A stretch of DNA of 32,857 nt from JBFWIW01 sp050253535 (GTDB lineage: Bacteria; Bacillota; Clostridia; Oscillospirales; Oscillospiraceae): assembly GCA_050253535.1 (NCBI GenBank), contig JBFWIW010000033.1, positions 1 through 32,857 of the forward strand, read 5' to 3'. Both the position numbers and the translations under genes were made by a program. Of the stretch, positions 32,273-32,857 are shown piece after piece. Below the pieces are notes generated by a model, which saw only the letters and a program-made list of their open reading frames with translations, was not told where the DNA came from and made no database searches. The stretch's first letter is position 1, and each line of letters begins with the position of its first letter.

Positions 32273-32838
32273 ATTCTTATGAAAGCGAGAAAGGTCTCCT
32301 CAGAAAAAAAGTAAATGAGATTCTGGCGCGGCTTACGGAGGATGACATTATTTCCGGCAACGATATAATATTCAATAATACTATGTCGCTTCCCGAATAT
32401 GCTGCGGCCAGGACGGTCTTTGCATATCACAGCATGGGCAGAGAGCCGGACACGCGCAAAATATTAGATTCGGCGTTATCTTCCGGAAAGACGGTGGCGC
32501 TACCGCTCATAACAGGTGCCGGAATAATGGAGGCACGAATTATTAAGACCGTTTCGGAGCTTGTCCCGGGGAAGTTCGGCATACCGTCCCCGCCGGAGGC
32601 TTCGGAAACACTTGAACCGCGGGATATAGATTTCATCCTTGTGCCGGCGGTTGCTTTTGACGTAAACGGATATCGTCTGGGACGTGGAGGTGGATTTTAT
32701 GACCGCTTTCTGGCGAAGACAACGGCCTATGCGGCCGGACTTTCACGCGAGGCGGCGCTTCTTTCTTCTGTCCCGAGAGAGGTTCACGATTTACCTGTGC
32801 AATGCATTATAACGGAAAAGAGAATCGCGAGGCTTTAA
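32269..32838 (+). CDS. 5-formyltetrahydrofolate cyclo-ligase
   Basis: A 189-residue enzyme that makes 5,10-methenyl-tetrahydrofolate from 5-formyl-tetrahydrofolate with ATP, returning a stored folate to use. Visible are the N-terminal helices with LLRKKVNEIL, the FAYHSMGREPDT and VALPLIT segments, and the signature GYRLGRGGGFYDRFL at about 134-148 that binds ATP. It overlaps tmk by four bases. Both supply thymidylate and one-carbon metabolism, so the coupling makes sense. The stop codon TAA (32836-32838) lies in the middle of a perfect terminator-like palindrome. Confidence 0.95.
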   Translation: MNSYESEKGLLRKKVNEILARLTEDDIISGNDIIFNNTMSLPEYAAARTVFAYHSMGREPDTRKILDSALSSGKTVALPLITGAGIMEARIIKTVSELVPGKFGIPSPPEASETLEPRDIDFILVPAVAFDVNGYRLGRGGGFYDRFLAKTTAYAAGLSREAALLSSVPREVHDLPVQCIITEKRIARL

Positions 32839-32849
32839 AGCCTCGCGAT
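32824..32849 (+). terminator. Perfect palindrome over the cyclo-ligase stop codon
   Basis: Arms 32824-32836 and 32837-32849 are exact inverted complements (ATCGCGAGGCTTT and its reverse complement), with the TAA at its centre. No T-tract is seen before the window ends at 32857. Confidence 0.55.
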
Positions 32850-32857
32850 CCCCGGTG

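Overview
The window looks like chromosomal DNA of an anaerobic, Gram-positive-type member of the Clostridia (Bacillota), plausibly an Oscillospirales-like gut bacterium. That placement is inferred from a perfect CIRCE operator before groES-groEL, a PlsY acyltransferase, BlaI/BlaR-type regulators, a zinc-type L31, an Etf-linked lactate dehydrogenase module and the translation gene orders. No rRNA, tRNA, CRISPR array, prophage or transposase gene was found. Most genes are housekeeping genes in short operons on both strands.

Left part (1-7.1 kb): the tail of an enolase-superfamily enzyme, a lone rpmE, then a minus-strand operon etfB-etfA-(lctD/glcD-like)-DUF4432. It is divergent from fucI (L-fucose isomerase) across a 241-base double promoter. 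This reads as a deoxysugar and 2-hydroxy-acid (lactate) dissimilation neighbourhood in which the flavin dehydrogenase would pass electrons through EtfAB; the 4Fe-4S-type N-terminus of EtfA fits a ferredoxin-linked mechanism.

Middle part (7.1-20.8 kb): plsY; a pair of repeated structured elements; an ABC ATPase, a 1224-residue FtsX-type permease with a coiled-coil hairpin, and an AMP-forming acyl ligase in one operon; a BlaI repressor and BlaR1-like metalloprotease pair with an unusual sensor domain; a DUF362 iron-sulfur protein; a THUMP-domain RNA methyltransferase; and a diacylglycerol-kinase-like lipid kinase.

Right part (20.8-32.9 kb): CIRCE-groES-groEL; convergent rpmG-secE-nusG-rplK-rplA with an L1-type leader; ruvX; murC; cca; infC-rpmI-rplT with an attenuator leader and an apparent ATC start for infC; then a WecG/TagA glycosyltransferase, a thymidylate-kinase-like gene and 5-formyltetrahydrofolate cyclo-ligase.

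The most unusual signal is a dispersed family of about 140-210 base structured elements (7861-8138, 30534-30740, 31470-31609). Each complete copy begins with a TAGTGTGA-type palindrome, continues with two or three further hairpins (stem 1 keeps its pairing between copies despite sequence change), and ends in a Shine-Dalgarno exactly five bases before the ATG of an unrelated gene (ABC ATPase, glycosyltransferase, thymidylate kinase). I do not recognise the family.
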